Origin: Actinomyces oris
GTDB lineage: Bacteria; Actinomycetota; Actinomycetes; Actinomycetales; Actinomycetaceae
NCBI RefSeq assembly: GCF_001929375.1
Contig: NZ_MSGO01000038.1
Span: 12,220-76,219, forward strand
Direction: 5' to 3'
Length of the DNA: 64,000 nucleotides
This document shows, one piece after another, positions 33,943-42,207 of this stretch. The position numbers and the translations under genes are program-made. How positions within the stretch are numbered: the first letter of the stretch is position 1; each line of letters starts with the position of its first letter. Below the pieces are notes generated by a model. The model did no database searches. It was given only the letters and a program-made list of their open reading frames with translations, and was not told the DNA's origin.

Positions 33943-35997
33943 TCAGCCCTGGGCCTGGACGGCGGTGATGGCGACGGTGTTGATGATGTCCTCCACCAGG
34001 GCGCCGCGCGAGAGGTCGTTGACCGGCTTGTTGAGACCCTGGAGGACCGGGCCGATGGCGATGGCGCCTGAGGAGCGCTGGACCGCCTTGTAGCCGATGT
34101 TGCCGCTGGACAGGTCCGGGAAGATGAAGACGTTGGCCCGCCCGGCCACGAGCGAGTCCGGGGCCTTCTTGGCGGCCACGGTCGGGTCGATGGCGGCGTC
34201 GTACTGGATGGGGCCCTCGACGGCGAGGTCGGGCTCCTTGACCCGCACCAGCTCGGTGGCCTCACGGACCTTGTCCACGTCCGCGCCCTTGCCGGAGGTC
34301 CCGGTGGAGAAGGACAGCATCGCCACGCGCGGCTCGACGCCGAACTGGCGGGCCGTGGCGGCCGAGGAGATGGCGATATCGGCCAGCTCGGCGGCATTGG
34401 GCTCGGGATTGACGGCGCAGTCGCCGTAGACGAGCACCCGGTCCTTCAGGAGCATGAGGAAGACCGAGGAGACGATGGAGGTCCCCGGCTTGGTCTTGAT
34501 GATCTGGAAGGAGGGGACGATCGTGTGGGCGGTGGTGTGGGCCGCGCCCGAGACCATGCCGTCGGCGTCTCCCATGTGGACCATCATCGTGCCGAAGTAG
34601 GACACGTCCTGGACCTTCTCACGGGCCTGCTCCAGGGTGACGCCCTTCTTGGCCCGCAGGCGGGCGAACTCCTCGGCGTACTTCTCCAACAGCTCGGGGT
34701 CGTCGGTGGCGACGACTCGGGCGGCGGCGATGTCCAGGCCCAGCTCGGTGGCGCGGGCCCGTACCGTCGTCTCGTCGCCCAGCAGCACCAGTTCGGCGAT
34801 GCCGCGGCGCAGGATGGCGTCGGCGGCCCGCAGGACCCGGTCGTCGTCGGGCTCGGGCAGGACGATCGTCTTGCGGTTGGTGCGCGAGCGCTCCACCAGC
34901 TCAGCCTGGAACATGATGGGGGTGACGACCTCGGAGGGCTCGACCTCCAGGGCCGACAGGAGGGCATCGACGTCGGCCTCCTGCTCGAAGGTGGTCACAG
35001 CGACGTCGATCTTGCGTTCGGAGCCGTGGGCGAGCAGTCCCTGCAGGGAGCCGGCCGCGGAGGCGGCGGTGAAGGTGTCCAGCGGGGAGGTGATGACCGG
35101 GATGTTGACGTCCAGTCCTTCCAGGAGACGCAGCGCGTGGGGCGCCACCTCGAAGCCGCCGTTGAGGATGAGACCCGACAGGATCGGGAAGCTCGAGGAG
35201 GCCTGGGCGGCCATGAGGGAGATGAGCATGGCGGAGCGGTCGGCCGGGACGATGGCGAGCTGGCCCGCGGTCAGGCGCTCCAGGACGTGGGAGACGTCCA
35301 TGGCGCACACGAGGACGGACTCGGCCTCGCGGTCGAGCAGCGTCTCGTCACCGGCGATGAGAGTGCCCTCGACGGCGTCGAGCACCTCGCGCACCACCGG
35401 GGCCGCCAGCAGCGGCACCTCGGGCAGCGTGGTGGAGGTGATGCCCTCGATGGCGGTCAGTGCCTCGCCGACGGCCTGACGGGTCTCGGGCAGGCACTTG
35501 TTGGCCACGACCGCGACGGTGCGGGCGTGGTTGTCGGCGATCTCGGCCATGGAGACCTCCACGGAGGCGACGACGTCCTCCACGTCGTGCTGCCCGGAGA
35601 CCACCAGCAGCACCGGGACGCCGATGTTGGCCGCCACCCGGGCGTTGAGGGCCAGCTCGGGGTTGCCGGCGACGTCGGTGAAGTCCGAGCCGTCGATGAT
35701 GACGACGTCGTGCTCGCGTGCCAGGGCCCGGTAGGCGTCGACGATGCGCGCCAGGGCCTCCTCGGGGTCGGCGTGGAACTCGTCCCAGGTCGCGCCGACG
35801 CACTGCTCGGCGGGCGTGGCGGAGCCGGCACGGTTCAGCAGGAGGCTGAGGAAGGCATCGCCCTCACGGCTCTCCACGAAGGGGCGGAAGACGCCGACCT
35901 TGGCGACCACCTTGGTCAGACAGGAGACCAGCCCGAGGGCCACCGTTGACTTCCCGGTTCCGGCGTTGGGTGAGGCGATGTAGATACTGCGCGCCAC
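33943..35997 (-). CDS. pta: Phosphate acetyltransferase
   Basis: Interconverts acetyl-CoA and acetyl phosphate. The 684-aa long form has an N-terminal P-loop BioD-like domain (SIYIASPNAGTGKSTVALGL), a DRTGG domain in the middle (about 215-320) and the C-terminal PTA_PTB catalytic domain with KTIVLPEPDDDRVLRAA, FGTMMVHMGDADGMVSGAAHTTA and VFIFPDLSSGNIGYKAVQ. The length is close to that of E. coli Pta (714 aa). First gene of the pta-ackA unit. Confidence 0.97.
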   Translation of the reverse strand: MARSIYIASPNAGTGKSTVALGLVSCLTKVVAKVGVFRPFVESREGDAFLSLLLNRAGSATPAEQCVGATWDEFHADPEEALARIVDAYRALAREHDVVIIDGSDFTDVAGNPELALNARVAANIGVPVLLVVSGQHDVEDVVASVEVSMAEIADNHARTVAVVANKCLPETRQAVGEALTAIEGITSTTLPEVPLLAAPVVREVLDAVEGTLIAGDETLLDREAESVLVCAMDVSHVLERLTAGQLAIVPADRSAMLISLMAAQASSSFPILSGLILNGGFEVAPHALRLLEGLDVNIPVITSPLDTFTAASAAGSLQGLLAHGSERKIDVAVTTFEQEADVDALLSALEVEPSEVVTPIMFQAELVERSRTNRKTIVLPEPDDDRVLRAADAILRRGIAELVLLGDETTVRARATELGLDIAAARVVATDDPELLEKYAEEFARLRAKKGVTLEQAREKVQDVSYFGTMMVHMGDADGMVSGAAHTTAHTIVPSFQIIKTKPGTSIVSSVFLMLLKDRVLVYGDCAVNPEPNAAELADIAISSAATARQFGVEPRVAMLSFSTGTSGKGADVDKVREATELVRVKEPDLAVEGPIQYDAAIDPTVAAKKAPDSLVAGRANVFIFPDLSSGNIGYKAVQRSSGAIAIGPVLQGLNKPVNDLSRGALVEDIINTVAITAVQAQG

Positions 35998-36161
35998 GTT
36001 AGGTCCTTCTCGCGTTGTCTTGGAGTCAGGGGCGCCGGCTCATTCCGGTGCCGTACGGGTCCGATTGTGCCCCCACCTGCGGGTCATCTGCGACCAAAGG
36101 CCCGATCTCCGCTCGTCTTGTGATGTGGGAACGGGCACATACTCAGGGGGCGGCACAGGTG

Positions 36162-37217
36162 TCATACGTGCTTGCCCGCCCGAGTGGTCGGCCCGCGGCC
36201 GGGCATGGAGGGGACCGTGGCCCGCCCGGTGCCGGGGTCAACGGTTACCGTGACGTTGCTGTGGGACTGCCGGGGGGTGAGCCCCTCTTCTTGCGAGACC
36301 CAGATCGTGTAGGTCGACGACGGGTCTCCCGGCTGGGGAAGGAACAGGGCGATGGCCCGCCCGCCGCCCGCCTCCTGCGCGGCAGCGACGGCGCGCTGCG
36401 GCCCGATGTCGTGAGCCCGGTCCGTGCTGGTCGGTTCCGCCCGGGACTGGTATCCGGTCATGGGGACGGGGGCAGGCGGTTGGGTGGGGCGGATGCTGAA
36501 CACGCTGGCGTAATAACCCCACAGGAACAGCAGAGGAAGGAGGACCAGGCCGGCCGCCTTGAGCAGGTCGGTGTCTCTCGACAGGCGCCGGGCGCGCCAA
36601 CGGGCGGACAGGGCGGTGCGTCGATAGCGCTGCAACGGCCACCACGTGCGCAGTCCGCTGATGGTCAGGACCGTGAGAACCACCCCCGAGGTGGCCACGA
36701 CCAGCCCCCCGATGGTCAGGCCCCGGTGACTGTCCCCCCAGCCGGTGTGGGGAATCTCCTGAGACAGCCAGTGCACGTGGCCGGGCCCCTGGCAGGACAG
36801 CAGGCAGCGGTGCAGGTTGTCCAGGGCGGCGACCCAGGCCGGGGTCGCCGACGTCCTGCTGATCTCGTGCCCGGTGGAGGGATCGACCGCGTAGGTGGCC
36901 TGCTCGGTCCGCACCTCGACGACGTCGGTGTCCCACGTCGCTGACAGGACGAGTTCGTCGGGATGGCCGTTCTTGATCGTCTCGACCGCCTGCGGCAACG
37001 AGACCTGACCGGGGTCGGCGTCGTGGGTGGAGGCGGTCGGGTTCAGCGAGTGCAGGATCTCCGCCTGGTGCGGCAGGAGCATGCCGCTGAGAGTAATGAT
37101 CAGCATTCCCAGGCCGGTTGCTGCTGACAGCCAACGGCGCACGAGCGCCATCGCCCGGCGGGTGCGGGAGGGTGGGGAGGGGAGAGGGTCGACGGCGGGA
37201 TCCATGGCAGTCTTCAT
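36162..37217 (-). CDS. PepSY-associated membrane protein, short C-terminus
   Basis: A 351-aa membrane protein with an N-terminal helix (about residues 28-48, GLGMLIITLSGMLLP), a PepSY-like periplasmic region (QAVETIKNGHPDELVLSATW, TYAVDPSTGHEIS), two central helices (GGLVVATSGVVLTVLTISG and AAGLVLLPLLFLWGYYASV) and a second PepSY region ending VTVDPGTGRATVP. Many family members continue with another membrane helix after this point. This one ends with MPGRGPTTRAGKHV, so it may be truncated. Members often sit with iron or haem uptake or redox genes. It is cotranscribed with a 135-aa membrane protein starting 10 bases before it. Confidence 0.75.
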   Translation of the reverse strand: MKTAMDPAVDPLPSPPSRTRRAMALVRRWLSAATGLGMLIITLSGMLLPHQAEILHSLNPTASTHDADPGQVSLPQAVETIKNGHPDELVLSATWDTDVVEVRTEQATYAVDPSTGHEISRTSATPAWVAALDNLHRCLLSCQGPGHVHWLSQEIPHTGWGDSHRGLTIGGLVVATSGVVLTVLTISGLRTWWPLQRYRRTALSARWRARRLSRDTDLLKAAGLVLLPLLFLWGYYASVFSIRPTQPPAPVPMTGYQSRAEPTSTDRAHDIGPQRAVAAAQEAGGGRAIALFLPQPGDPSSTYTIWVSQEEGLTPRQSHSNVTVTVDPGTGRATVPSMPGRGPTTRAGKHV

Positions 37218-37226
37218 TGGGGAGGG

Positions 37227-37634
37227 CTAGGACCCGGCGGGGGCCAGCAGGGCGGCCGCGGCGCACAGGCAGGCGAGGGCCGCGATGAGGGCGTAGACGC
37301 GGTGGCCGCGCTCGCGCCGTTGCCACAGGGAACGGGCGCCGCTGACGCTGATGGCGGCGCCGGCGACCTGAATGACCAGGGCCGTGCCGACGGCCAGGGG
37401 GCCGGCGGCGCCTATGGCGGGAGCCAGGGCGTAGACGATGACGCACCTGAGGCCCGAGGCCCACAGTCCCAGCATGACGGCATGGATATCGGCGCTGACC
37501 AGGAGGGGGGAGACCGCGTCGTCCTGAGCGAGAGGGGCGGGTGTCCGAGGTGCGACAGCGTCGACGTCGACGTCGTCTCCGGTCTCCTCGCCGGGCGAAA
37601 CGTCAACATAATCAATACTCGCCGCACTCTTCAT
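37227..37634 (-). CDS. Small membrane protein partner of the PepSY protein
   Basis: An unrecognised 135-aa protein. An acidic N-terminus (GEETGDDVDVDAVAP) is followed by three or four hydrophobic helices (HAVMLGLWASGLRCVIVYAL, GPLAVGTALVIQVAGAAIS, RVYALIAALACLCAAAALL). It is first in a two-gene unit: its stop is nine bases from the next start. A clear promoter stands upstream. No family can be named with confidence. Confidence 0.65.
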   Translation of the reverse strand: MKSAASIDYVDVSPGEETGDDVDVDAVAPRTPAPLAQDDAVSPLLVSADIHAVMLGLWASGLRCVIVYALAPAIGAAGPLAVGTALVIQVAGAAISVSGARSLWQRRERGHRVYALIAALACLCAAAALLAPAGS

Positions 37635-37644
37635 ACTGACGAAT

Positions 37645-37673
37645 ACGGTAACGGTCAGGATAATTTACGTCAA
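37645..37673 (-). promoter_or_regulatory. Promoter of the PepSY unit
   Basis: On the minus strand TTGACG (37668-37673), a 17-base spacer and TACCGT (37645-37650), ten bases before ATG 37634. A good sigma-A type match. Confidence 0.6.
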
Positions 37674-37811
37674 CGCTCCCTCGTGAGCTGGTGATGTGAT
37701 GTCATACAGGCGTCTTTGAGGGAAATAACTGCTGGTAGGGCCCTGTTTTGTAGGGCGGAGAAATAAAGGGTGCCGGACTGTGTGCCGGGTGCTGCCCGGA
37801 GTCGGACCGTG

Positions 37812-38585
37812 CTAGCGCAGCAGGGGCAGTGCGGAGATGAGGGTCAGGACGACGATGATCGGCTCGAAGACCCGCTGATCCATGTGCTCGGCGAGGCGCC
37901 GACCGACCAGGGCCGAGGCGATGACGACCGGGGCGGCGATCGTCGCCAGTGACAGCGTCGTGGGGTTGACAAGGCCGGCTGAGACGGAGAAGGGCAGCTT
38001 GACCAGGTTGACCAGGAAGAAGAACCAGGCCGTCGTCCCCAGGAAGGCCTTGACCGGATAGCGGCAGGCCAGGAAGTACATGGAGGTCACCGGTCCGCCG
38101 GCGTTGGCGACCATTGTGGTGAAGCCGGCCAGGCTGCCGTAGACCAGGCGGGCCAGGCGACTGCCGGCCGGGGTCGGGAGGGCCGCCTCGGGTGAGTCGC
38201 CGGACCTGCTCCTGGCGGCCGAGCGGCGCTGGTACAGCGTGATAGCGACCAGGATCAGCAGGATGGCGCCGATGAGGCGGCGAGTGGAGTCGTTGGAGGC
38301 CAGGTGCAGGAACAGGGCGCCGACGCCGACGCCGGCCAGGACCGCGGGGACGAGTCTGCGCAGCATGCGGAAGTCCGCGTCGCTGCGATAGCTCCACACG
38401 GCCAGCAGGTCGCCGGTCATGAGCATGAGCAGGATGGCGCCGGTGGACTCCTTGGCCGGCAGCGCCGCGGTGCACAGGGCCACAGCGATGGTGGCCGCCC
38501 CGGGCAGGGCGGTCTTGGCGATGCCGCACAGGGCCGCCACGACCGCGAGAAGGATCCAGGAGGTGGTGGTCAAGGTGGGGAGCAC
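37812..38585 (-). CDS. TauE/SafE family sulfite/sulfonate exporter-like protein
   Basis: A 257-aa membrane protein with about eight hydrophobic helices. It has the repeated family pattern: LLAVVAALCGIAKTALPGAAT at the start of repeat 1 and LVYGSLAGFTTMVANAGGPV at the start of repeat 2, with MTGDLLAVWSYRSDADFR between. Members carry sulfite, sulfoacetate, taurine-derived or other small organic anions. The substrate here is unknown. The GTG start at 38585 is supported by gagaggtccc. It lies downstream of the sugar catabolic unit but across a 132-base gap containing an inverted repeat (38614-38639), so it may have its own promoter. Confidence 0.85.
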   Translation of the reverse strand: MLPTLTTTSWILLAVVAALCGIAKTALPGAATIAVALCTAALPAKESTGAILLMLMTGDLLAVWSYRSDADFRMLRRLVPAVLAGVGVGALFLHLASNDSTRRLIGAILLILVAITLYQRRSAARSRSGDSPEAALPTPAGSRLARLVYGSLAGFTTMVANAGGPVTSMYFLACRYPVKAFLGTTAWFFFLVNLVKLPFSVSAGLVNPTTLSLATIAAPVVIASALVGRRLAEHMDQRVFEPIIVVLTLISALPLLR

Positions 38586-38717
38586 GGGACCTCTCAGCGG
38601 TGAGAAGAGTCGGAGTCTGGTCTGAACTTTGTCCAGACTGATGCATGGCCGTCGACGGTGAGGACCGATGGGGCCTCGCCATCGACGATGGCCTGCGTGA
38701 GTTCCGTCGGGGCCGGC

Positions 38718-39716
38718 TCAGAGCCGGGCGGCGGCCTCCAGGAGGTTGCGCGCGGAGAGCCGGAGCCCCTCGACGTTGCCGTACTCGGCGTCCTCATGCT
38801 CGATGTTGACGTTCATCTCCGGATCGATCTCGGTGATGGTGGCCAGGAATCGAGCCCAGTAGCCGGTGTCGTGCCCCAGTCCGAGGGCGACGAACCTCCA
38901 GGCCGGGTCCTGGGGCCAGGAATTGCACCAGTAGCCGTAGGCCACCGGGACCTTGCCCTCGGCCTCGGCGGGAACGCGACCGAAGTCGGTGTCCAGGACC
39001 CCGCGGTAGGCGGCACCGGGGAAGATCCTGGTGTCCTTGGCGTGGACGTGCCCCACCAGGGACCCCAGGCGCTTGGTGGCCACGATCGGGTCCATCTGCT
39101 GCCAGAACAGGTGGGAGGGATCCATGTTGACCTTGATGTGGGTCGCCCCGGTCTCCTCGATGAGCCTCTCGAAGGAGGGGACGTTGAAGACCAGGTTGCG
39201 CGGGTGCAGCTCCAGGCAGACCTGGACGTCGTTGTCGCGGGCCAGGGCGTCGATCTCCTTGAAGAAGGGGACGACGACGCTCCACTGGTAGTCCAGGATC
39301 TCCATGTCGATCCCGTTCCACGGGTTGACGACCCAGGTGGGGTACTTCGCGCTCGGGTCGGTGCCCGGAGTGCCGGACATGGTGACGACCTCCTTGACAC
39401 CGAGCAGGCCGGCCAGGCGGATGGCCGCCCGAATGTCCTCAGCATGCTTGAGGCCCTCATGGGGCAGCGGCGAGGTGGGATTGCCCGAGGTGTTGAGGCC
39501 GGACAATCGCAGGCCCCGGTCCTGGAAGAGGCCCAGGTACTCGTCGCGGGCGGCGGACGAGGCCAGCAGGGCGTCCACGGGGCAGTGCGGGGAGGGGATG
39601 AAGCCCCCGACGTTGACCTCCGCCCCGGTGAGCCCGGCGTCCTTGAGGACATCGAGGGCCTCGGGCAGGGAGCGGTCCTGGAGGCAGGCGGTGTAGGCGC
39701 CGTAGGTCAGTGGCAT
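38718..39716 (-). CDS. Sugar phosphate isomerase/epimerase (xylose isomerase-like TIM barrel)
   Basis: A 332-aa AP-endonuclease-2/xylose-isomerase-like TIM barrel. The metal-binding pattern is seen in VCLELHPRNLVFN (Glu, His), HIKVNMDPSHLFWQQMD (Asp, His), LVGHVHAKDTRIF (His, Asp) and NIEHEDAEYGNVEG (Glu). Members include IolE, IolH, IolI and tagatose epimerases. This protein is closest in style to catabolic IolH-like or 3-keto-sugar-handling enzymes that pair with Gfo/Idh/MocA dehydrogenases. The dehydrogenase gene lies 88 bases upstream on the same strand, so the two probably act in sequence on one polyol or sugar. Confidence 0.82.
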   Translation of the reverse strand: MPLTYGAYTACLQDRSLPEALDVLKDAGLTGAEVNVGGFIPSPHCPVDALLASSAARDEYLGLFQDRGLRLSGLNTSGNPTSPLPHEGLKHAEDIRAAIRLAGLLGVKEVVTMSGTPGTDPSAKYPTWVVNPWNGIDMEILDYQWSVVVPFFKEIDALARDNDVQVCLELHPRNLVFNVPSFERLIEETGATHIKVNMDPSHLFWQQMDPIVATKRLGSLVGHVHAKDTRIFPGAAYRGVLDTDFGRVPAEAEGKVPVAYGYWCNSWPQDPAWRFVALGLGHDTGYWARFLATITEIDPEMNVNIEHEDAEYGNVEGLRLSARNLLEAAARL

Positions 39717-39804
39717 GAGAGGTCTCCTTGGGTGTTGTTCGCTACGTCGTGGGTGGCGGTGTGTCTGAAGGGGGTGGCCCAGTGGGGTGGCTGGCAGGCT
39801 GCTC

Positions 39805-41031
39805 TCACAGGCTTGCGAGCTCGGGCAGGTCCGAGACGTCGATGGCGGCGCCCCCGGCGGCGGCTGAGCGGGCCACGGCGTCGGCCAGGAGCATCTCGCG
39901 GTAGCCGTCGGCGAAGCTGGCGCAGCGAGGCAGGGCCCCCTGCCCGGGGGTGATGCCGGCGACCTGCTGGAGGAAGGCGTGGGCCTGGTAGGTGAACTGC
40001 TCGATCTGGGTCAGCCCGACCCCGCCGAAGGCCATGGAGGAACCCTTCGCGAAGTAGGGGAAGTCGGGGTTCACCAGGACGCGGCGGGCCCCGCCCAGCC
40101 CGGCCGGGGAGCTGACGTCGTCGATCTTGATCTCACCGCAGCGCGCCAGGTCCCAGGAGACGCGGCCCTTGGTGCCCAGGACGTCCACCATGAGGGAGTT
40201 GGGCAGGCCCCAGGCCACGCGCGAGCAGGAGAAGGTACCCACGGCGCCGTTGGCGAAGTGCGCGGTGAAGGTGGCGACGTCGTCGTTCTCCACCGGCTCG
40301 TAGGTGACGTCAGCGCAGTCGCCGTCGCCCAAGGCTGTTCCGCGAGTGACGTGTCCGGCGGCCACGGGGCGCTCCTTGATGGAGGTCATCATGGCCGCGC
40401 CCGAGACCGAGACGATGGGGCCGCAGATGAGCTCGGCGGTATCGATGAGGTGACTGCCGACGTCGCCCAGGGCTCCCGAGCCCATGGGGCCCTTGTAGCG
40501 CCAGGCCATGGGGGTGGAGGGATCCACTCCGTAGTCGCACCAGTAACGGCCGTCGAAGTGGTGGATCTCGCCCAGGTGGCCCTCGGTGACGAGCTTGGCG
40601 ATCTCGGCCAGGGCGGCGTTGCGACGGTAGGTGAAGCCCACACCGGTGACGACACCGGCCTCCTTCTCCGCCTGGGCCATGGCGCGGGCGCTCTCGAGCG
40701 TGTCCGCCAGGGGCTTCTCACACAGGACGTGCTTGCCGGCTCTGATGAGGGCCTCGGCGATCTCGCGGTGCAGGGCGTTGCCCACCACGATGGAGACGAT
40801 GTCGATGTCCGGGTCCTCGGCCACGGTGCGCCAGTCGTCCACGGCGTGCTCGTAGCCGTAGCGCTGGGCGGCGTCCTCGGCGAAGGGGAGGTAGGCGTCG
40901 GCGATGGTGTGCAGGCGGACCTGCGGCAGGCCCAGGTCGAAGACGGTGCCGACCTGGCGCCAGGCGTTGGCGTGGGTGGTGCCGGCCATTCCGGCACCGA
41001 TGACGGCGACTGACAGGGGAGTGGTGCTCAT
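39805..41031 (-). CDS. Gfo/Idh/MocA family NAD(P)-dependent oxidoreductase (unit with isomerase)
   Basis: A 408-aa dehydrogenase. The Rossmann motif is VAVIGAGMAGTTHANAW (residues 8-24), the catalytic-Lys motif is HVLCEKPLADTLESA, and the C-terminal domain shows HFDGRYWCDYGVDPSTPMAW and LGDVGSHLIDTAELI with the usual Asp/His pair. It would oxidise a polyol, inositol or sugar hydroxyl. It is first in a two-gene unit with the TIM-barrel isomerase. Its promoter (-35 41142-41147, -10 41119-41124) and a 26-bp perfect palindrome at the transcription start suggest tight repression. Substrate unknown. An inositol stereoisomer or pseudo-sugar is possible given the neighbourhood. Confidence 0.88.
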   Translation of the reverse strand: MSTTPLSVAVIGAGMAGTTHANAWRQVGTVFDLGLPQVRLHTIADAYLPFAEDAAQRYGYEHAVDDWRTVAEDPDIDIVSIVVGNALHREIAEALIRAGKHVLCEKPLADTLESARAMAQAEKEAGVVTGVGFTYRRNAALAEIAKLVTEGHLGEIHHFDGRYWCDYGVDPSTPMAWRYKGPMGSGALGDVGSHLIDTAELICGPIVSVSGAAMMTSIKERPVAAGHVTRGTALGDGDCADVTYEPVENDDVATFTAHFANGAVGTFSCSRVAWGLPNSLMVDVLGTKGRVSWDLARCGEIKIDDVSSPAGLGGARRVLVNPDFPYFAKGSSMAFGGVGLTQIEQFTYQAHAFLQQVAGITPGQGALPRCASFADGYREMLLADAVARSAAAGGAAIDVSDLPELASL

Positions 41032-41087
41032 GGTTGCCTCGGGTGTCCTCGTTGACGAGTGGGTGACAGGGAGAAGTCCTGCGCTGA

Positions 41088-41113
41088 CATGAATTCACGC
41101 GCGTGAATTCATG
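41088..41113. promoter_or_regulatory. 26-bp perfect palindrome (operator) at the Gfo/isomerase promoter
   Basis: Half-site CATGAATTCACGC is followed by its exact reverse complement with no spacer. It lies at the predicted transcription start of the minus-strand unit 38718-41031, where a bound repressor would block initiation. The CG-centred symmetry suits a LacI-family dimer. The LacI gene at 43698 is the nearest candidate. Confidence 0.75.
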
Positions 41114-41118
41114 GCTTC

Positions 41119-41147
41119 AGTCTGTGTGCCGGGCCTGGCGATGTCAA
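41119..41147 (-). promoter_or_regulatory. Promoter of the Gfo/isomerase unit
   Basis: On the minus strand TTGACA (41142-41147), exactly 17 bases, then CAGACT (41119-41124). The start point would fall at about 41112, inside the palindrome. Confidence 0.6.
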
Positions 41148-41565
41148 CCGGTTCTGGGGGATGGTCGGGACAAAGACGGGACACCTGTGGGTGTGTGCTG
41201 CGAGTCCGGGACCACAGCCCGTGGCTTGGAGGGCCGTCATCCCGACGGTGCGTGCGCCGGCCGCTGTCCTGGGCGTCACTCCCTGGGTGCTGCGTGGCGT
41301 TGCGGACGGCATCCCCGGCACTGATGGGCGTGCCGACTCGGCCACCTCCCGTTCTGGAGCGAAGTACTGATTCCATGGCAGCCGCCCCGGAGGCTCTGGG
41401 CTCACGGGGAGCGCGGGGACGTGCCGATGGAGGCGGTCTTGAGTGCGTCGAGGTTCATGCGGTCGGGTATGCGGCAGATGACTTGATCGTCATCGAGGAT
41501 CCTCGGCCTCCATTCCATGCAACGGAGTGTCCGTCGCGTCCTCGAACGTGCGTAGCTTTTCGGTA
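41148..41565. other. Non-coding stretch beside the ATPase/TOPRIM island
   Basis: About 420 bases with no frame showing a known domain or a ribosome site. G+C falls towards the right side as the island begins. No attachment site or tRNA gene was seen at this boundary. Confidence 0.4.
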
Positions 41566-42207
41566 TTACTGAGTAGCGTGGTTCTGGATCCATGGCCTGG
41601 CGCGATGAATAGCGTTCTGAATCTCGCTTAGCATGGTCTTCCATGCATTAAGGCGGGATAATGTGGACCCATTCGCTGTGTTGAGTTCGGCCAGGATCTT
41701 GGCTCGTTGTACCGAGAAAGTTCCAATATCCAAAAGTTCACCATTAGGAATATGGCGACTCAGGAGGTGATGTAGAAGTCTCTTGGTGTCTTTACGGTTC
41801 TCAAGGGTGCTTTCTGATAGTGATGCTTCACGTCGTAACCATGTACCGCATTCTTGGTCGTCGAGAAGTGAGGCCAGCGCCCAGGTTTCTGTCATCGTCA
41901 CTGGGACTACCGGGACCACCGGGACGGGATGGGTGAACTCAATCGCCCCGACGGCGTTGCCGATCTCGTTGATCCGGGCCTTGAGGCCTGCATTGTCCGC
42001 GTCTCGATGGATGAAGATGAGGTCATACAGCTCCGCGTCATTCTTCTGCAGGGTGCCCAGCTTCGCCTCAACGGATCCCTTCAGGTCGAGGCGGGCGCTG
42101 ACTGAGGCGGGCTCGCATGTCAACTGGGTGAGAAGAACTTCCAATACGTTTGCCAGTGCGCCGTCCGAGGAGCCCTCGCACAAGAGGCAGCAATACCAGT
42201 CACTCAT
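41566..42207 (-). CDS. TOPRIM-like protein (DUF4276-type), partner of AAA ATPase
   Basis: A 213-aa protein whose start overlaps the ATPase stop by eight bases. The N-terminal CLLCEGSSDGAL supplies the conserved Glu (E11) followed by Gly and Asp. The second strand LIFIHRDADNAG has the DxD pair (D69, D71). VPVVPVTMTETWAL (98-111) matches the downstream TExW signature of DUF4276-like TOPRIM proteins. Such domains cut or nick nucleic acid or act as effectors when paired with OLD-like ATPases. The rest has no recognised domain. Lower G+C than its surroundings suggests transfer. A defence role is inference from architecture. Confidence 0.7.
   Translation of the reverse strand: MSDWYCCLLCEGSSDGALANVLEVLLTQLTCEPASVSARLDLKGSVEAKLGTLQKNDAELYDLIFIHRDADNAGLKARINEIGNAVGAIEFTHPVPVVPVVPVTMTETWALASLLDDQECGTWLRREASLSESTLENRKDTKRLLHHLLSRHIPNGELLDIGTFSVQRAKILAELNTANGSTLSRLNAWKTMLSEIQNAIHRARPWIQNHATQ

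Noticed and set aside
38614-38639. Inverted repeat agtctgg/ccagact containing TTTGTCCAGAC, similar to the iol motif
   Set aside because: The core lacks the GACA half and it stands before the TauE/SafE gene, which has no clear inositol link. Not counted as an IolR site.
38594-38797. Short minus-strand frame with a protein-like tail (VLTVDGHASVWTKF)
   Set aside because: It overlaps the end of the isomerase gene in another frame and has no start signal. It could be a remnant but cannot be supported.
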